The notes beneath the pieces are model-generated. The model was not told the DNA's origin. It ran no database searches and worked only from the letters and a program-made list of their open reading frames with translations. Shown in pieces: positions 14,645 through 24,128 of a DNA stretch of 64,000 nucleotides; within the stretch, counting starts at the first letter, position 1; each line of letters opens with the position of its first letter. The stretch is from Methanoregula sp. (GTDB lineage: Archaea; Halobacteriota; Methanomicrobia; Methanomicrobiales; Methanospirillaceae), in the NCBI RefSeq assembly GCF_023227875.1, contig NZ_JALOCH010000003.1, positions 124,001 through 188,000 of the forward strand. The letters run 5' to 3'. The translations under genes were made by a program, and so were the position numbers.

Positions 14645-16186
14645 TTATTTCGTTTCGTCAACGTGATTCCGGATATACGCGACCATTGAGGGGAACTCTC
14701 CCTCTCCGGCCGTGCCCTTTGCAAACTCAACATCGGTGCAGCGGTCAAGTATTTCATGGATCTTCTGAGAATCCCTGTTCAGGGACCGGAGGAACGCGAT
14801 AAGTTCCGTGTTGGTCATCTCGTACCGTGCCCCGTTCTCACAGGACAGGAAGAGCCGGAGGGCCTGCCCGGCCATGCCATATGCATCGGCATACTGATGG
14901 TTTGCATATGCGATTCCGGCCCGGTCAAGGAGTTCGCGGGCTGCCTTCCGGTGATCGAACGGGTCCGGCAGGTTCGTAAACCTTGCCGGTATCACTGCCG
15001 GTGCGCCCGCCCGACGATATCTCCGGTACAGGGCCCATGCAATGACAAGGAGTACCGCCATGGTGATGATGGCGGCAGTGATGGGGAGGAAATCGAACGG
15101 TGCTGCCGGCTCGGTTGCAACCGTCAGCCGGGTTACGTTCTTCCCGTCAGTAGTGGCATTGATGAATGCCCATCTTTCCTGCGGGTCCAGGTAAGTGATG
15201 TTGACGGTTGACCCGGCAGCTGAGATGTTCATCGCGGTCCCGTTGCGGGAGAACCCGTGTTCCCCAAGCTGCTGTACTACGGACTGGTAACTCGTGTTTG
15301 ACGCCAACGGTGCCGTGACGTTGACCGGTGCGGCAGAGGTCTCAGTCACAGAAGGCACGATCCCCTTCTCCATGGTCCCGGCAATGGTCGCCGTCTCGCC
15401 GGCTACATTCCGGTACTCCAACGAGAATGTGCCTGTCGTGCCGGACTCCGGGTTCGTGGCCTGGGATGCCCGGAAGAACCCGTCGGCAGCAAGGGTCTCG
15501 TTGACCGATGCCAGCAGGGGGTCACGGTCAAGGGCAGCCAAAAACTCCTCCTTTGCCTGTGCTGTCCGCTCTGCCTCTTTCTGCAGCTGTTCTTTCAGTG
15601 CATTTGCGTCCTGCGCCTGCTGGTTGTCCTGGAGCAACTGCTGCACGGTCCCGTCCCTGCCCGCCTGCTGCTGAACAGAGACCGACTGCTGTACGATCTG
15701 GACGGAACTCGATGATGGGACATTGCCTGTACCGGGTGCGCTCGTGCTCGCTACGGGAGACTGCGGACTGCCGGACTGCGGGGGTTGTGCAACGAAGTGG
15801 ATGACGATCTCCGGGAGAGTAACCTGGACCGGGGAGGTGTCCGTGTAATCGTAGGTGACCTGCACCCGCACGCTCTTTTCGGCATCCGATGTGCCGGCGC
15901 TGATGCCGATCTGCGATTCGCCCGGGACAACCGTATGGGTGTAGACCCGGTTCTTGGTACTCATCATCACCGTACCGGCATTCTGCAGCTGCTCCGTTGT
16001 CGTGAACTGGATCGTGCCGGTGATGTCATGATCGTAACTGCTGGTGACCCCGAGGGGGATATCCGCCTGTTCGCCAAGGGAAAAATAATACTCGCTGCTG
16101 TCGGCAGATATCGTGATCCCGGCTGCCCAGGCCGGGAAGATGACGAGGCCGGCAAGGAGGATGAGGGCAAGCAGTATCCGTCTCAT
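14645..16186 (-). CDS. BatD-like membrane protein of the moxR operon
   Basis: 513 residues. A signal peptide (1-21, ending PAWAAG) leads to an extracytoplasmic beta-rich domain with NEV-like stalk features, a Gln/Ser/Pro-rich stretch with a coiled coil (about 170-215), a second extracellular domain, one membrane helix around 367-388, and a cytoplasmic helical tail (LLDRAGIAYANHQYADAYG) that looks TPR-like. BatD proteins sit beside VWA proteins in MoxR operons, and position rather than sequence alone drives this call. Its ATG overlaps the VWA stop by four bases (ATGA), so translation is coupled. Role: probably a scaffold for the MoxR/VWA assembly in the envelope. Confidence 0.75.
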   Translation of the reverse strand: MRRILLALILLAGLVIFPAWAAGITISADSSEYYFSLGEQADIPLGVTSSYDHDITGTIQFTTTEQLQNAGTVMMSTKNRVYTHTVVPGESQIGISAGTSDAEKSVRVQVTYDYTDTSPVQVTLPEIVIHFVAQPPQSGSPQSPVASTSAPGTGNVPSSSSVQIVQQSVSVQQQAGRDGTVQQLLQDNQQAQDANALKEQLQKEAERTAQAKEEFLAALDRDPLLASVNETLAADGFFRASQATNPESGTTGTFSLEYRNVAGETATIAGTMEKGIVPSVTETSAAPVNVTAPLASNTSYQSVVQQLGEHGFSRNGTAMNISAAGSTVNITYLDPQERWAFINATTDGKNVTRLTVATEPAAPFDFLPITAAIITMAVLLVIAWALYRRYRRAGAPAVIPARFTNLPDPFDHRKAARELLDRAGIAYANHQYADAYGMAGQALRLFLSCENGARYEMTNTELIAFLRSLNRDSQKIHEILDRCTDVEFAKGTAGEGEFPSMVAYIRNHVDETK

Positions 16187-17133
16187 TGGATGATCCGCCC
16201 CCTGCCGTACCTGAGGTAGAGTTCAAGGAGGAGCAGGATAAGAGCCCCGGCAATGAACACGTCCTTGATGCTCGTCTCTTCTTTCTCGCGGTTGATCTGC
16301 TGGTTCAGGTTCCCGTAGATCTCGTTCAGGGTCTGCCCGTCAACGGACTTGAAATACTTCCCGCCGGTATTTGTGGCTATCGACTGGAGCGTTGTCTCGT
16401 CGAGCTGGGCATACTGCGGGTTGCCCAGCCAGTCATACCCGAGGACCGCCGGCTGGTCAGAACCCATGCCGATCGTGTACACCTGGATGCCGGCCGAGTT
16501 TGCAAACCCGACGGCTTCTTCCGGCGAGATCACACCGGCATTGTTTACCCCGTCAGAGAGCAGGATCACAACGTTCTTCCGGTTTGGGATTGATTTTGCC
16601 ATATCGATAGCGAGCGCCAGCCCGTCTCCGATGGCAGTCTGCCCGGACCGGGGGGAGATTGCCATCAGTTTCTCGCGGACCCGGTCCTTGTCCGGGCTCA
16701 GGTAGGCTGCGGTGGTGGCACCGGATTCGAAGATGACGATGCCGGCATTGTCCTTGGTATCGAGGCTTTTAATGAGGATACCGGCTGCGCTCTTCGCCGC
16801 CTCGATCCGTGTAGGCTGGTAATCGGTTGCCTGCATGCTGCCGGAGTCATCGATGACGAGGACAACGTTGACCCCCTCCTTGGTCTGTTCGAGCGGGATG
16901 TGCGGGTCTGCAAGCCCGATGAGCAGGAGGGCGATTGCGAAAAGTGCAATGCCAAAGAGCATATGGGAACGCCGGGTTTTTTTCGCATCCCCGAGTGCCG
17001 ATTTCACGAACGCGAGCCGGGAGAACCGGATCGCCTCCTGCTTTTTCTGCCTGGTGATCCAGACATATACTCCGGCCAGCGCGGGGATGAGGATGAGGCC
17101 GGACAGCCAGGCCGGATCATAGAATCCCGTCAT
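16183..17133 (-). CDS. BatA-like von Willebrand factor A membrane protein
   Basis: 316 residues. Two N-terminal membrane helices (about 10-26 and 58-76) precede a VWA domain whose metal-ion site is intact: D95-x-S97-x-S99 in VLVIDDSGSM, with a Thr in RTDI-like position and a later LLSDGVNN. A third helix near 297-313 closes the protein. This is the BatA layout from MoxR operons. I chose the ATG at 17133, eight bases after GGAGG; the longer frame to 17163 lacks such a site. The start overlaps the end of the DUF58 gene by 17 bases. Confidence 0.88.
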   Translation of the reverse strand: MTGFYDPAWLSGLILIPALAGVYVWITRQKKQEAIRFSRLAFVKSALGDAKKTRRSHMLFGIALFAIALLLIGLADPHIPLEQTKEGVNVVLVIDDSGSMQATDYQPTRIEAAKSAAGILIKSLDTKDNAGIVIFESGATTAAYLSPDKDRVREKLMAISPRSGQTAIGDGLALAIDMAKSIPNRKNVVILLSDGVNNAGVISPEEAVGFANSAGIQVYTIGMGSDQPAVLGYDWLGNPQYAQLDETTLQSIATNTGGKYFKSVDGQTLNEIYGNLNQQINREKEETSIKDVFIAGALILLLLELYLRYGRGRIIQ

Positions 17134-18013
17134 GGTATCGCCTCCTTCCTGCCAGTCCTGCAAAGAACGTCTTTACGGGGATCTCGTAGGGTTCGTCTGT
17201 TGTGAGCGCCAGTTCGTGGATGCGGTTCTTCATGAACTCGTGGTGCAGTGTCTTTTCGGCGTCCTCCACCAGGGTCCGGTAGCGCTCCCGGAATGCCTGA
17301 TCAGAGGTGTCCACGAGGAGTTGTTCGCCGGTCTCGGGGTCCTCGAGCTCGATATACCCGACATCCGGGAGCTCGCGTTCGCGTTCATCGGATATGCGGA
17401 GCGCGATCACTTCGTGGCGCCGGCAGAGGATCCGGAGCGGGAGCATGAAGTCCGGCGATATGAAGTCCGAGAGGATGATTACCGAACTTTTGCGGGAGAG
17501 TGCCGTTACGAGGAACTTTACCGCTGTCCCGATGTCAGTCCTGTCCGAGACCGGTTTGTGGTCGATCAGGGTATTGAGGATACCTACCAGGTGTTTTTTC
17601 CCCCGTTTGGCCGGTATGAATTTCTCGACCCGGTCCGAGAAGAGGCAGAGGCCTACCCGGTCGTTATTCTTCAGCGCGGCAAACCCCAGGCTTGCGATAA
17701 GTTCGAGGATCTTCTGTTGCTTTGTCGTCCTCGACCCGAACGTTCCCGAGCCGGAGATGTCGGCGATAAAGTAGAATGTCTGGTCGCGTTCCTCGGTATA
17801 CTCCTTGATGAACGGGTGGTTGTACCGGGCAGTCACCTTCCAGTCGATCGACCGGATATCATCGCCGGGCACGTACTCGCGGATGTCGGCAAACTCGATC
17901 CCCTGGCCTTTGAACACCGAATGGTGGAGCCCGGACTGGAGCCCTTCTACGAGGATACCGGTCCTGAGCTCGATCTTCTTGATCTGCCGGATCAGTTCGT
18001 TTCTGCCTTCCAT
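17117..18013 (-). CDS. DUF58 protein of the moxR operon
   Basis: 298 residues with the family signature GQGIEFADIREYVPGDDIR followed by SIDWKVTARYN, then a VWA-like fold (FYFIADISGSGTFG) in which the metal-site residues are partly kept. DUF58 proteins accompany MoxR ATPases almost everywhere, and are thought to act as their adaptors or clients. There is no membrane segment. GGTGA lies seven bases before the ATG at 18013. The upstream gene moxR ends 79 bases away, and the downstream VWA gene overlaps it, so the four genes form one transcription unit. Confidence 0.9.
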   Translation of the reverse strand: MEGRNELIRQIKKIELRTGILVEGLQSGLHHSVFKGQGIEFADIREYVPGDDIRSIDWKVTARYNHPFIKEYTEERDQTFYFIADISGSGTFGSRTTKQQKILELIASLGFAALKNNDRVGLCLFSDRVEKFIPAKRGKKHLVGILNTLIDHKPVSDRTDIGTAVKFLVTALSRKSSVIILSDFISPDFMLPLRILCRRHEVIALRISDERERELPDVGYIELEDPETGEQLLVDTSDQAFRERYRTLVEDAEKTLHHEFMKNRIHELALTTDEPYEIPVKTFFAGLAGRRRYHDGIL

Positions 18014-18092
18014 ATACCGTTCACCCCGTTAATGGTGAGGCTGTACCAGTGACCGGTGTTACTTCCTCCTGTTACGGGAACCGTGCCGTCCT

Positions 18093-19079
18093 TCATGGGA
18101 CCTTCACCGTTGAAAGAATGCGGTCGATGATCGCGTCCGTTGTCATCCCGTCTGCCTCCCCCTCGTAATTGAGGATGATCCGGTGCCGCAGGACATCGTG
18201 GGTAACTGCCTTGATGTCCTCGGGGATCACGTATCCCCGGCCGGCGAGCAGGGCGTGGGCCTTGCCCCCGAGGATCAGGAAGATGGACGCCCGCGGGGAT
18301 GACCCGAGCGCGATATACCGGGCCTCGTCAAGCCCATACACGGCGGGCTTCCGGGTCGCATCAACGATCTCACTCACGTACCGCTTGATGGATGGATCGG
18401 CATATACCTTCCTCGTGAAATCCTGAACCGCGAGGATCCCGTCTGCCGAGATCACCTTCCTCGGCGTGATGGTGATCCCTTCGGTAAACCGGTCGAGAAT
18501 CGTCACTTCGTCCGCTTTCTCCGGGTAAGTCATGAGGACCTTGAACATGAACCGGTCGACCTGTGCTTCGGGAAGGGGATAGGTGCCTTCAGACTCGATC
18601 GGGTTCTGTGTGGCGAGCACGAAGAACGGGCGGGAAAGAGGGTGCGTGTCACCCTGGATCGTGACCTGTTTCTCCTGCATTGCCTCCAGGAGTGCGGACT
18701 GGACCTTGGGGGGGGCCCGGTTAATCTCATCTGCAAGGATGAAATGAGCAAACACCGGGCCTTTCACGGTCGCGAAACTGGAGTCCTTCTGGTTGTAGAT
18801 CTTGGTCCCCATGATATCGGCCGGGAGGAGGTCCGGAGTGAACTGGAGCCGGGTAAAACTGCAGTCAACGCACTGGGAGAGCGTGCGGATCATCAGGGTC
18901 TTCGCTATGCCCGGCACGCCTTCCAGGAGCACATGGCCGTCAGCGCACAGCGCCATCAGCAGCCGGTCAATTACGTCGTTCTGCCCGACAATAACGGTCT
19001 TCATCTCGTTCCGGATCGCGTCGAGCGTGCCGACATGAGTCTTTGCAACACTGGTCAGCTTGACAATATCTTCGTTCAT
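18093..19079 (-). CDS. moxR: MoxR-type AAA+ ATPase
   Basis: 328 residues with Walker A GVPGIAKT at 54-61, Walker B ILADEINRAPP at about 115-124 (catalytic E118), sensor region LATQNPIESEGTYPLPEAQ, and the RASIF..GGKAHALL sensor-2 area. MoxR ATPases form rings that act as chaperones for assembly or metal insertion together with VWA-domain partners. It leads the operon moxR-DUF58-VWA-BatD-like. The ATG at 19079 is preceded by GTGAT. About 430 bases of spacer upstream separate it from the divergent flavin reductase gene. What this complex matures in methanogens is unknown. Confidence 0.92.
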   Translation of the reverse strand: MNEDIVKLTSVAKTHVGTLDAIRNEMKTVIVGQNDVIDRLLMALCADGHVLLEGVPGIAKTLMIRTLSQCVDCSFTRLQFTPDLLPADIMGTKIYNQKDSSFATVKGPVFAHFILADEINRAPPKVQSALLEAMQEKQVTIQGDTHPLSRPFFVLATQNPIESEGTYPLPEAQVDRFMFKVLMTYPEKADEVTILDRFTEGITITPRKVISADGILAVQDFTRKVYADPSIKRYVSEIVDATRKPAVYGLDEARYIALGSSPRASIFLILGGKAHALLAGRGYVIPEDIKAVTHDVLRHRIILNYEGEADGMTTDAIIDRILSTVKVP

Positions 19080-19512
19080 GGTATCACGTCCATATCGTTA
19101 TTCCATACAGCCCGGTTCCCCGGGCCCTGAGTGCCGCATGTACGGGACCGGTGCTATGCATATCCGGACAGTAATAGCCCTGCCCCTTCTCCGCGGTATT
19201 TGATCCACGGTTCATTCCCAGAACCCCGCGGAGATCCCGTATCATGGTATTTTTATTTGGTCTGATAAATGGTTTCTGCCGTTATCCGGACCCTTTTGGT
19301 ATCCCCCTGAAATGGAGATGCCCGGGTACCGGCTGCTGTCAGCCATTTATCCGTCCCTGGACTTGTCAGGGGCTTCCATCATGCTTGCATCATGCAGTAT
19401 AAAATGTTGAGGATTTTGGAAAAAAAAACCCTGTTTTTTTCCAGCTCGTTTCTGACCGGCAAAGAAACTCTTATCCGCCACCCCCACTAACCTCATCCCG
19501 GAGAAAACCATC
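19080..19512. other. Divergent spacer between moxR and flavin reductase, with a stem-loop
   Basis: No gene is supported here. The notable structure is a perfect 8-base inverted repeat, CTCCGCGG at 19189-19196 and CCGCGGAG at 19226-19233, with a 29-base loop, about 110 bases upstream of the moxR start. The stretch from 19380 to 19460 is AT-rich and should hold the flavin reductase promoter. Confidence 0.5.
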
Positions 19513-20073
19513 ATGGACAAGATCACGCTCGGCCCGATGCCGTACATGAGTGTCATGCCCACCCTGCTCGTGGGCGCAAACGTTAAGGGGAAAGCAAACT
19601 ACATGACTGCCGCATGGGCAACAGTTGCCTGCATGGCGCCGCCCATGGTCTGCGTGGCGCTCAACAAATCGCGTTACACGGTAGCGGGAATCGAGGAGAA
19701 CAAGACGTTCAGCCTGAATGTCGCGTCAACCGGGCAGGTTGTCGAAACCGACTACTGCGGGCTCGTCTCCGGTGCACAGGGGGACAAGTCGAAGGTCTTT
19801 GCCTCGTTCTACGGGAAACTGAAGACTGCGCCGATGGCAGAGGAATGCCCGGTCAATATCGAGTGCAGGCTCTTCAAATCCGTGGAATGCGGGAGCCACC
19901 TGCTGTACATCGGCGAGATCGCGGAGATCCATGCGGATAAGGCGTGCGTGACGGACGGGAAACCGGATATTGCGAAGATCCGCCCGATCGTGTACGCCCA
20001 GGCCGGGTATTTCGATGTGGGTAAGCAGGTAGAGAACGCGTTCTCCGCCGGCAAGAAGTATTCGAAAAAGTAA
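19513..20073 (+). CDS. Flavin reductase family protein (flavoredoxin-like)
   Basis: 186 residues, an FMN-binding split-barrel protein: PTLLVGANVKGKANYMTAAW, then MAPPMVCVALNKSRYT and KTFSLNVAS, and the conserved DYCGLVSGAQGDKS. Relatives in methanogens and sulfate reducers (flavoredoxin) carry electrons or reduce flavin with NAD(P)H or F420H2; the donor here cannot be told. It is cytoplasmic. GGAG lies nine bases before the ATG at 19513. It is monocistronic, with a T-tract after the stop. Confidence 0.88.
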   Translation: MDKITLGPMPYMSVMPTLLVGANVKGKANYMTAAWATVACMAPPMVCVALNKSRYTVAGIEENKTFSLNVASTGQVVETDYCGLVSGAQGDKSKVFASFYGKLKTAPMAEECPVNIECRLFKSVECGSHLLYIGEIAEIHADKACVTDGKPDIAKIRPIVYAQAGYFDVGKQVENAFSAGKKYSKK

Positions 20074-20090
20074 GGCCGCGATTCCACCGG

Positions 20091-20103
20091 CACTTTTTTT
20101 TAA
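20091..20103 (+). terminator. T-tract after flavin reductase
   Basis: A run of eight to nine T (CTTTTTTTTAA) about 20 bases past the stop codon fits an intrinsic archaeal terminator. Confidence 0.5.
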
Positions 20104-20192
20104 TTTCTGGCCTGCCCTGTTCCATATGTTAATCTCACACGGCACCCAAACCCCCACTATACTCGCACATCACGGGAGGATGAAGCAAGGAC

Positions 20193-20462
20193 ATGGTTAA
20201 TAAAGGCTGGCAGCTTCGGATGAAGCGCCTGGTCGAACGACTCGTCACGCGTGAACGAAATCTTCCCCTCCGCATGCTGGAGAAGGACCTTCTCTCGCTG
20301 GGATTTATCGAACTCGGGGCTGACCAGGTGGCGATGGCATTTGAGCACGCTGCCATGGAACTCTATCTTGAGATCGAGCTGGATGACCGTCGCTGCATCC
20401 ACAGTTACTTCATCGTGCCCTTTGACGAGAAGGAGAAGAGGCAGCGGAAGTACCGGTGGTGA
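20193..20462 (+). CDS. Small hypothetical protein
   Basis: 89 residues, charged and soluble. It starts MVNKGWQLRMKRLVERL and ends in basic residues (KEKRQRKYRW). The middle, MAFEHAAMELYLEIELDDRR, suggests an alpha/beta fold. I recognise no family. AAGGAC shortly before the ATG at 20193 could serve as ribosome site. It stands alone between the flavin reductase and a long gene-free stretch. Confidence 0.55.
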   Translation: MVNKGWQLRMKRLVERLVTRERNLPLRMLEKDLLSLGFIELGADQVAMAFEHAAMELYLEIELDDRRCIHSYFIVPFDEKEKRQRKYRW

Positions 20463-21255
20463 AACGGTTTAGCATTCGGGTGTCACAGGTCCGCTGATAC
20501 GCGATGCAATGGTCCTGTATTCGGACAGGCCTGTCGTCTATCGATACGGTTTCATGAAAAAAGTGCTATCAGCCCGTGGCGTATTCCCTCTGGCAAATCG
20601 GGAAAAGAAGAGCGATGCCAGGCCGGCCATGCTTTCCCTTAAGCGGTCAGTTGGCACCTGGTCCGGTTGAGGTTTTTTGGGAATATGTTTTCTTCCTCTG
20701 GTGGAAGTCTCCCGTTCCTGAGCATATTTCACTGCCGGTTCCACCGGCATTGAAATGCTGATGACGCTTGCAGAACGAGTCCGAATGTAACGAAGGGATT
20801 CCTTTTCATACCGTTCAAGTTGGTAGTTCTGTATTCTGTAAGATTCCCACAGTCATTTCCATCATACCGGGATCTGCCGGCGGGAATTCTCTGTCATCGG
20901 GTTTCCGACAACGAGCCGCATCATTGTTCAATGCACAACCGTCCATGCTCCAGGTAATCTCACGCTCCCTGTTTTTGTATACTCTTATTCCTCTCATTAA
21001 ATATTTAATTGTATCTTTTGTTAATCTAACGCATTTTTCATAGTTTTATTAGAAATTGAGTCAAATTTTCCGTTTATTGTGAATTTCAGCGTGATTTTTC
21101 GCATATCGCAAACGGATCCGCATCGATGATCTGGTAATCGCTTGCAGCATGCCGGTTCCGGCAATGAGAACGCTGATTGGATGTCGAGGTTCATCTGACT
21201 CCTTTTTCGGCATCCGAAGAAATTTTCATTCCGGTATGATTGCCAAAAGAAGGGA
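20463..21255. other. Gene-poor spacer of about 790 bases
   Basis: Short frames exist on both strands but none has a ribosome site, a recognisable motif or coding-like composition. The right half, 20990-21100, is very AT-rich. I see no repeat, tRNA or mobile element. It may hold decayed genes beyond recognition or a non-coding RNA. Confidence 0.4.
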
Positions 21256-21960
21256 TTAGTCCCTGCGCCGTGACATTCCAGTGATCAGGCATAATCCCGC
21301 GAGCATCCCGCAGACCTGCAGGGGGTCGGGGCCTGGAGAATATGTCGTCTTTCCCGTCGGGACGGATGGTATCTCGGTTGTCACCGGTTCCGGTGTGATC
21401 ACCAGAATCGTATCTTCCACCTCCACCGCGGGTTCCGGGGTCGGTTCCGGGGTCGGGACCACGACCTGTGCTGTTTTCTTAATCAGTGTTCCTTTGACGA
21501 GTGTTGCACTGGGGTCCAGTTCCTGAATACGTGCGAGGATGATCTCCTGCGACTGGTTCAGGGCCGGGACCTTCCCGTTCAGGTTAACCGTGACATCGAA
21601 CTGTTTCCGGGAAAAACTGAGGTCCCAGCCATCCAGCCGGACCTGTGCAGCATTCCGGGACTCCAGCTCGGTTGCCTGGGTGGTTTCGTCGTCAAGTGTC
21701 TCAATCATCGTCACCACCCAGTGCGGGTCTTTAAGATCCGTATACATGACCAGCGTGTTGTCCTTATCGAATGTCGAACCGGTCTCAAAGGAGCTGAAAC
21801 TGAAACGGTAACTTACTACGACATCAGTGCCGGGCTGGACCGGCGCCTGGTGCGTAGAGTCCGACCAGCCCCCGAATACCCATGCCGATGCGCACGGTAC
21901 CATTAACACTATTGCCACCGCAAGGAGGCTGAATCGGAAAAAAACCTGTGAAATACTCAT
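21256..21960 (-). CDS. Secreted protein with C-terminal anchor, unknown function
   Basis: 234 residues. A signal peptide (about 1-27, ending ASA) precedes a domain beginning WVFGGWSDSTHQAPVQPG with beta-strand character, then a Thr/Pro/Glu-rich linker (VPTPEPTPEPAVEVE) and a short C-terminal hydrophobic segment with basic tail (LAGLCLITGMSRRRD). That end resembles archaeal PGF- or archaeosortase-type surface anchors, though I do not see a clear PGF motif. The ATG at 21960 is chosen; a TTG four codons upstream is in frame and adds two lysines. It is divergent from the REC-PAS gene at 22330. Confidence 0.7.
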   Translation of the reverse strand: MSISQVFFRFSLLAVAIVLMVPCASAWVFGGWSDSTHQAPVQPGTDVVVSYRFSFSSFETGSTFDKDNTLVMYTDLKDPHWVVTMIETLDDETTQATELESRNAAQVRLDGWDLSFSRKQFDVTVNLNGKVPALNQSQEIILARIQELDPSATLVKGTLIKKTAQVVVPTPEPTPEPAVEVEDTILVITPEPVTTEIPSVPTGKTTYSPGPDPLQVCGMLAGLCLITGMSRRRD

Positions 21961-22329
21961 TGACTTTTTCAAAGATCAGTAACCCGATAAAGGTAACGAT
22001 TTTCATTCAGCCGACATTCGCTAACGGTTCCTTTTTTTGTGTCACTTCTGATGGCAATGCCATGCAGGTCTTTTTCAGCAAAAAGGACCGTGCCGGATTG
22101 TTCCGGGTCTGGCAAAAAATCCCTTCCGTTATTTATAGTATCCTTTTCTGGAAATATGCGATACATAGTGTTTACGGAATATCCGGGCGCGTTTTCAAAC
22201 GCGTTCTGATTATTTAATACACGCAAATCACAGTTAATATATAGTACACTTTTTGTAATATATTGGGATTGGCACGGGATTATCCTTAAGAACAATCCGG
22301 TATTGTAACAGAACGGCGGGCACTTTTTC
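21961..22329. other. Divergent promoter region with a 16-base palindrome
   Basis: No gene. It separates the secreted protein from the REC-PAS gene. AT-rich TATA-like stretches are at 22211-22219 and 22234-22245. A perfect palindrome lies just upstream of them. Confidence 0.55.
22188..22203. promoter_or_regulatory. Perfect 16-base palindrome, candidate operator
   Basis: CGCGTTTTCAAACGCG has two 7-base arms and a 2-base centre. It ends eight bases before the TATA-like TATTTAATA that precedes the REC-PAS gene. Dimeric winged-helix regulators bind sites of this shape, but the factor is unknown. Confidence 0.45.
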
Positions 22330-23907
22330 ATGTATTCACTTCTGTATGTTGACGATGACGAGGCCATGCTTGGCGTCAACAAGATATTTCTCGAGAAAAC
22401 CGGTGAATACTCGGTCGATATCGTCACATCCGGCCACGAAGCATTGGACCGGATTGCCTCAGCCGATTACGACCTGATCCTCTCCGATTACCAGATGCCC
22501 GTGATGGACGGGATCGAACTCCTCAAGGAAGTCCGTATGCGCCACGGGAATCTCCCCTTTATCATCTTCACCGGAAAAGGGCGGGAAGAAGTGGTGATGG
22601 AAGCGCTCAACAACGGTGTCGATTATTATGTGCAGAAGGGGCCTGATATCAAGGGGATGCTGGCGGAATTAAAACACAAGATCAACCGGGCCATCGAGAG
22701 GAATCAGACCGGGGACGAACTGAAAAAATCCCGCCAGCAGCTGACCGATATCATCAATTTTCTGCCGGATGCGACCTTTGTCATAGATACCAGCGGGAGG
22801 GTGATTGCCTGGAACCACGCGATCGAGACGATGACCGGTGTCAGGAAGGAAGATATGCTCGGGAAAGGCGATTACGAATATGCGCTCCCCTTCTTAGGGG
22901 GACGCCGGCCCCTGATCATCGATACCGTGCTCCAGGAGCCCCCTGCCCTGGAAACGCCGGGTCCTGGCTTCCGGCTCTATACGAATAAGATCTCACAGGA
23001 CCTTTTTGTCCCGGCCCTGAATGGGGGGCGTGGTGCCTACCTGTCGATCCATGCCGGCCCGCTCTGTGATCCGGACGGGATGGTGGAAGGAGCCATCGAG
23101 ACGATCCGGGATATCACCGAGACCCACCAGATAAAACATGATCTCGACCTGTCCCGGGACGCGAATCTCGGCTTTGCCAATATCCTGCCGGTTGGCGTCT
23201 ATGAGATGGACCTGAACTACATCCTCACGTTTGCAAACGACAAGGCATTCGAGATTTTCGGCCTCACTCGTGAAGATTTCCAGAACAGTATCTGCATCAT
23301 TGATTATATCGTCCCGGAGGATCGACGGCGGGCATCCGCGGATATCCAGAATGTTGCCATGCAGGGGGCGACCCAAGGCCAGGAATACCTGCTCCAGAAA
23401 AAAGATGGCAGTACCTTCCCCGCCCACATCTATGGGGCGCCGGTGATGGACCCCGTGACGAAAACTCCCGTCGGTCTCCGGGGCGTCATCATCGACCTGA
23501 CCCAGCGCAAGCTGGAGGCGCAGGCACTTCACGAGAGCGAGGAGCGGCTGAAGCTTGCCCTACGGTCGGAAGATATCGGCATCTGGGATGTTGATATGCG
23601 GACCATGACCGTCCGTGATATCCATGAATGGACTGCCACGACCATGGGGTATGAATTCGTAGCAGATGCTGTTACGATGGATATGTGCCAGTCGCACCTC
23701 CACAGTGCTGACCTCCCGAAAGTTTATTTTGCATTCCACCAGCACCTGAACGGGAAAACACCGTATTTTAAATCCGAATTCCGTCTCCGTCATAATGATG
23801 GCAGCTGGAAGTGGATGGCTGCCCGCGGGATGATTATTGAACGGGATGAGAACGACAAGCCGATAAGGATCACCGGTACGATCAGCGTGATTACCCGGCC
23901 GGAGTAA
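22330..23907 (+). CDS. Response regulator with three PAS domains, no kinase
   Basis: 525 residues. Residues 1-120 form a receiver domain with D8-D10, phospho-acceptor D53 (ILSDYQMPVMDG) and K103-like lysine in YYVQKGPD. Three PAS units follow: one starting DIINFLPDATFVIDTSGRV, a second GVYEMDLNYILTFANDKA closing with IIDLTQRKLEA, and a third beginning ESEERLKLALRSEDIGIWD. The protein stops after the third PAC segment and has no enzymatic output. It probably relays phosphate or acts by protein contact. The receiver is closely similar to those at 1-717 and 51620-54745. The SpoIIE phosphatase follows after 221 bases. Confidence 0.9.
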   Translation: MYSLLYVDDDEAMLGVNKIFLEKTGEYSVDIVTSGHEALDRIASADYDLILSDYQMPVMDGIELLKEVRMRHGNLPFIIFTGKGREEVVMEALNNGVDYYVQKGPDIKGMLAELKHKINRAIERNQTGDELKKSRQQLTDIINFLPDATFVIDTSGRVIAWNHAIETMTGVRKEDMLGKGDYEYALPFLGGRRPLIIDTVLQEPPALETPGPGFRLYTNKISQDLFVPALNGGRGAYLSIHAGPLCDPDGMVEGAIETIRDITETHQIKHDLDLSRDANLGFANILPVGVYEMDLNYILTFANDKAFEIFGLTREDFQNSICIIDYIVPEDRRRASADIQNVAMQGATQGQEYLLQKKDGSTFPAHIYGAPVMDPVTKTPVGLRGVIIDLTQRKLEAQALHESEERLKLALRSEDIGIWDVDMRTMTVRDIHEWTATTMGYEFVADAVTMDMCQSHLHSADLPKVYFAFHQHLNGKTPYFKSEFRLRHNDGSWKWMAARGMIIERDENDKPIRITGTISVITRPE

Positions 23908-24128
23908 TGCGGGCATAATCCCTGTTCGATCGTCCGTTATTATCCATCCATAGAGGTCATCGGATGACCGGCGCCACGGTCAGGTGGAGCCGGATCGGCG
24001 GTAACAAAACCGTATGCGGATACCTGCCACATCATTCCTGACAATTTATCATGTTCCGGGATGAATGAGAAGATACCGGATAGTGCCCGGATTCTGTTGT
24101 ACCGGGCCATCTTCTCCCGTGATCCTCC

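Noticed and set aside
20538..20750. 70-codon minus-strand frame in the long spacer
   Set aside because: No ribosome site, no motif, no partner; kept as spacer.
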